Of a DNA stretch of 64,000 nt, positions 61,194 to 64,000 are shown in pieces. The position numbers were made by a program, and so were the translations under genes. The stretch comes from Owenia fusiformis (lineage: Eukaryota > Annelida > Polychaeta > Sabellida > Oweniidae), in NCBI GenBank assembly GCA_903813345.2, contig CAIIXF020000008.1:5401341-5465340 (forward strand), in the 5' to 3' direction. Position 1 is the stretch's first letter. The number at the start of each line of letters is the position of its first letter. Under the pieces are notes generated by a model. The model was not told where the DNA came from and ran no database searches. It was given only the letters and a program-made list of their open reading frames with translations.

Positions 61194-61992
61194 CTATCAC
61201 ACCAAACTAGTTCTTACGCGTTCTTGCCAGTCCTACGAAAACGTCGTAAAACGGGCTCAATCTGGCTGTGGTCGGGAAATATCTCTAAAATAATTAGCTT
61301 CTTCGTTCTTAAACAGTCTTCAATACGTCCATCTCGTTCGCAGTTCGTTCAGGTCGCACCACGTCGGTGCGCAACGTCGTAGAACGCGTCCCTTAGTCTA
61401 GAAGGTCATCATGACCTGATAACAGAACGGTATGATCGCAATCGAATTTTGAATCCATTCAAAATTCTAAAATCTCATTCCCGTCTGAAAACGTTCATAA
61501 AGTTCGTAAATAGACCTTAGAAAGTTGCAGCTACGTTCATTCCGTTCGCACACAGTTTAAAACCAGTTTTGAAGAACGCAGAGGCAACTTGTTTGGTGTG
61601 ATAGCTATATTTTTGCTAACTCGTTCATAAGCAGTGTTAAATACGTTCTTAATCAGTTTAAACCCGTTTGCATTTAGTTCTACCTCGTTCTCAACACGTC
61701 CTCAGACAGTTCAACTCGTTGTTAAAACGTCCCTAGTAGGATTGAAGTACGACGGTCCCGTTCGTAGTACGTCCAGCTCGTCGTTAGTACGTTGTCACTC
61801 GTTCTAATTTTAGAACGTGACGACCACGAGAACATTTTGAGCATTGTCTAAGTTCTAGAGGACCCACCCATTCGAGTACGTTCGATGAAGTTTGTAAATA
61901 GATCCCAAACGGTTCTTAGTAGGTCCAGTCCGTTCGTACACAGTTGAAGCCCATTTTTCGAGAACGTAGTGAGAACTAGTTTGGTGTGATAG
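61194..61992. mobile_element. CG-containing inverted-repeat element with nested ends
   Basis: It begins CTATCACACCAAACTAGTTC and ends with its near-complement (GAACTAGTTTGGTGTGATAG). A third copy of the terminus sits inside (GCAACTTGTTTGGTGTGATA, ending 61604), giving either two overlapping elements (61194-61604 and 61194-61992) or a composite. The interior is unlike the surroundings: it is rich in CGTTC, ACGTCC and CGTAG words. No transposase frame. Confidence 0.8.
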
Positions 61993-64000
61993 TAGGGTTA
62001 AAAGCATATAATCGTTCTTAAGAAAAATGAAAAATAGAGATCTTCCTTCTTAGAATTTCACCTATGTGTTGAACTTGGTGTTTTTTACCTCAGTCAAAGG
62101 TTGTCATTAATTGTTATATGATGGTGGGTGGGCTAGGTGTTAATGCATTAACACATGTATTATGTTCCTCAATGCACCTTTCCTTCAATGTACCTTTCTT
62201 ATTGCTCTTTCGAAATAATATCTGTTATTCCCCCCATCCCCTTGTATCAGATAGCTAATCAAAAACATGGAACCAACAAAATGAATAGAAATACTGGGCC
62301 ATTTCTGGATCAAATAAGTAATAATTGGAGAGAGTAATAATATATCAGATCCCTTTGGGTTATGTTTTATAATTCTCCATAATTATTACGTAATAGACTA
62401 TGAGGTGAGTAACTGTATTATTAACAACTTGTTCAATGACGTCTTTTTTAATTATGAATGTAAAAAAGAATTTTACAAAAAGTTGTTAATGATTCCAGTT
62501 GGTATTACATTAATTAGTGTAGGCAAAGTGGGGGACGTGATAATGAATTTACACCAGTGATTCTCTTCAAGAGGCAAGGTGTTTATCAGCCATATTACCC
62601 ATCCTTGGTCCAAGGGTATTTCACATTATTCATTGGGCTGGGACAGTGATGCCATGATGTTCTAATGCATTTATAGCCTAAAATATATTGTTCTTTGGGT
62701 ACTCAAAGATTGAATTCATCTCAATTATGAACAATATTTGAACAAAGGATCCTATATTGAGGGATCTATGCTCCTGTAATAGAACTGTAGCAATAGGCCT
62801 CTGTCATATAGGGATAGGCTAAGTATTAAGAATGAGAAGTCCAGATTCTAACCTAAAGTCATCCTCTCTACATACAGGGATTAAATCAAAATAAGGTTTT
62901 ACCATCACAAAACAACCATGGCCATTGCCAGGGAATCTCAATGGGGTGTGGCAAACCCCCTTAAAGGAACAGTACTTTCTTCCTTATATATGGACATTTC
63001 TTTGAAATTGTTTGTATGCTTTGTGCCTTTTGTTAAAACCTCATGTTGTTTCTCTGTTTGGGTCATATGGATAACATGGATAATACAGTCAGTTCCTGGG
63101 AGGGTTCTCATTATGTCCCTGGAGACAAATGTCATGAAAGACATGTTTAGAAAATGCAAAATAAACTAGTAAACAGGAAAATAAACAAAGAATAAGAAAC
63201 CTCAACATGTAGTCAACACTTTAATTTGTATGGTAATGCAAGAAAATCTGGCTGTTTATTCAATTTTTTCTGAGAAATAGCGTGAAATTAGCATGAGCAG
63301 ACGTCTTTGAAAGTGTGAGGAAGTTGATTCAAGTGGGGTTTGCTGTTGTTTGATGTCTAAAGCCAGACTCCAGAGTGTGCCTAGTGATCTGTCTTCATTA
63401 AAACTTATTAAATGTATCTACAGCATTCCCTGCCTTCCTTATATAGTAGCAATTAAGGGCAATTATTACACTTTAATGCACAACAAATGCTTGGTGTCTC
63501 CTGGGGAAATCTAAACCACCATGCACCTTTAACTGTTTCTGTGAACTCTGAATTCATTGATTGCGTTTGCAGTTGTTGAAGGATTTCAATGTGATCTGTC
63601 TGTATATCTATGGACCATATCTACTTACATTTGTGTACTTCTTGTTTAACCATATAGGAAAACCCTTCTAAATGATTTATTAGTCATCATATAACATTGA
63701 TAGAAAACATCAATTTAGACCATGTATTTAAAATGCAAGAATAAACCATATTATTATAACTTTATTGTGAAATGAAGGTGGAGTATAAAAACACATGCAA
63801 GTGCAAATTTTACTCATATTAATAAAACTCTGAAAATAAAGGATGGCGTATCAAGTACGTAGAAATATTAATAATTGCTTCTCATAGAACTGACTCAAAG
63901 ACTACTTGAAAAAGGGATTCATCTTATTCAATGTCCATTGTGAAAAAGAAACTGTAATATTTCTAGCATTAAACTCAAGATTAAATTATATACAGAATAA
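61993..64000. other. AT-rich right edge without supported gene
   Basis: No supported gene. A member of the degenerate family (ATGCAAGAAAATCTGGCTGT) lies at 63230-63285. Two opposing frames around 62918-63169 overlap each other and lack splice or domain support. Confidence 0.4.

Noticed and set aside
62918-63169. Opposing 83- and 73-codon frames
   Set aside because: They overlap each other on opposite strands and lack splice context, domain pattern or flanking exons.

Overview
The window is AT-rich eukaryotic DNA with spliced genes, long introns, many short DNA transposons and minisatellites. It looks like an invertebrate animal genome, but the exact phylum cannot be fixed from the sequence. 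Three blocks stand out.

(1) Positions 1-8,300 hold two divergent host genes. On the minus strand is the 5' end of SRP54, the GTPase subunit of the signal recognition particle (coding exons 1881-1958, 1389-1480 and 247-331; the rest runs off the left edge). On the plus strand is an unrecognised acidic, serine-rich gene (exons 3617-3691, 4236-4305, 4574-5199, 8233-8292). A TCTCGCGAGA palindrome of the housekeeping bidirectional-promoter type lies between them. A complete hAT-type MITE sits almost on top of an SRP54 splice acceptor.

(2) Positions 15,317-32,870 are a complete Polinton/Maverick element of 17,554 bp. It has 220-bp terminal inverted repeats (4 mismatches by eye), AGT...ACT termini and an exact 6-bp target duplication (CATGTC). 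Every core Polinton function is present and open: protein-primed DNA polymerase B, retroviral-type integrase, FtsK/HerA-type packaging ATPase, adenovirus-type cysteine protease, double-jelly-roll major capsid protein and single-jelly-roll minor capsid (penton) protein. Accessory genes are two small conserved basic proteins, a basic protein between the capsid genes, a 352-residue protein with a PC4-like segment and a Cys/His motif, a short C2H2 protein, and an LRRNT-like single-pass membrane protein. PolB is transcribed rightwards and the structural and packaging genes leftwards; the two meet near 24.4-24.9 kb.

Reading splice sites by eye changes several gene models. PolB gains six 5' exons encoding C2H2 fingers. 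The ATPase has a short terminal exon that restores its C-terminus. The integrase is split by a phase-0 intron next to its second catalytic Asp. The 352-residue protein joins two open frames. The leftward genes fall into three TATA-led units: the 352-residue protein; penton, basic protein, MCP and protease; integrase, ATPase and the two small proteins. Within the last two units the frames abut or overlap, including a UAAUG stop-start between MCP and protease and an AUGA overlap between the two small proteins.

(3) Positions 32,877-64,000, and the 7 kb left of the Polinton, hold no gene I can support. They are probably the continuing intron of the plus-strand host gene and/or intergenic DNA. They contain minisatellites with 51-, 32-, 22- and 20-bp units, several MITE-like elements, a dispersed repeat family, and an 800-bp foldback derived from an IS630/Tc1/mariner-like transposon that still carries a scrap of transposase C-terminus.
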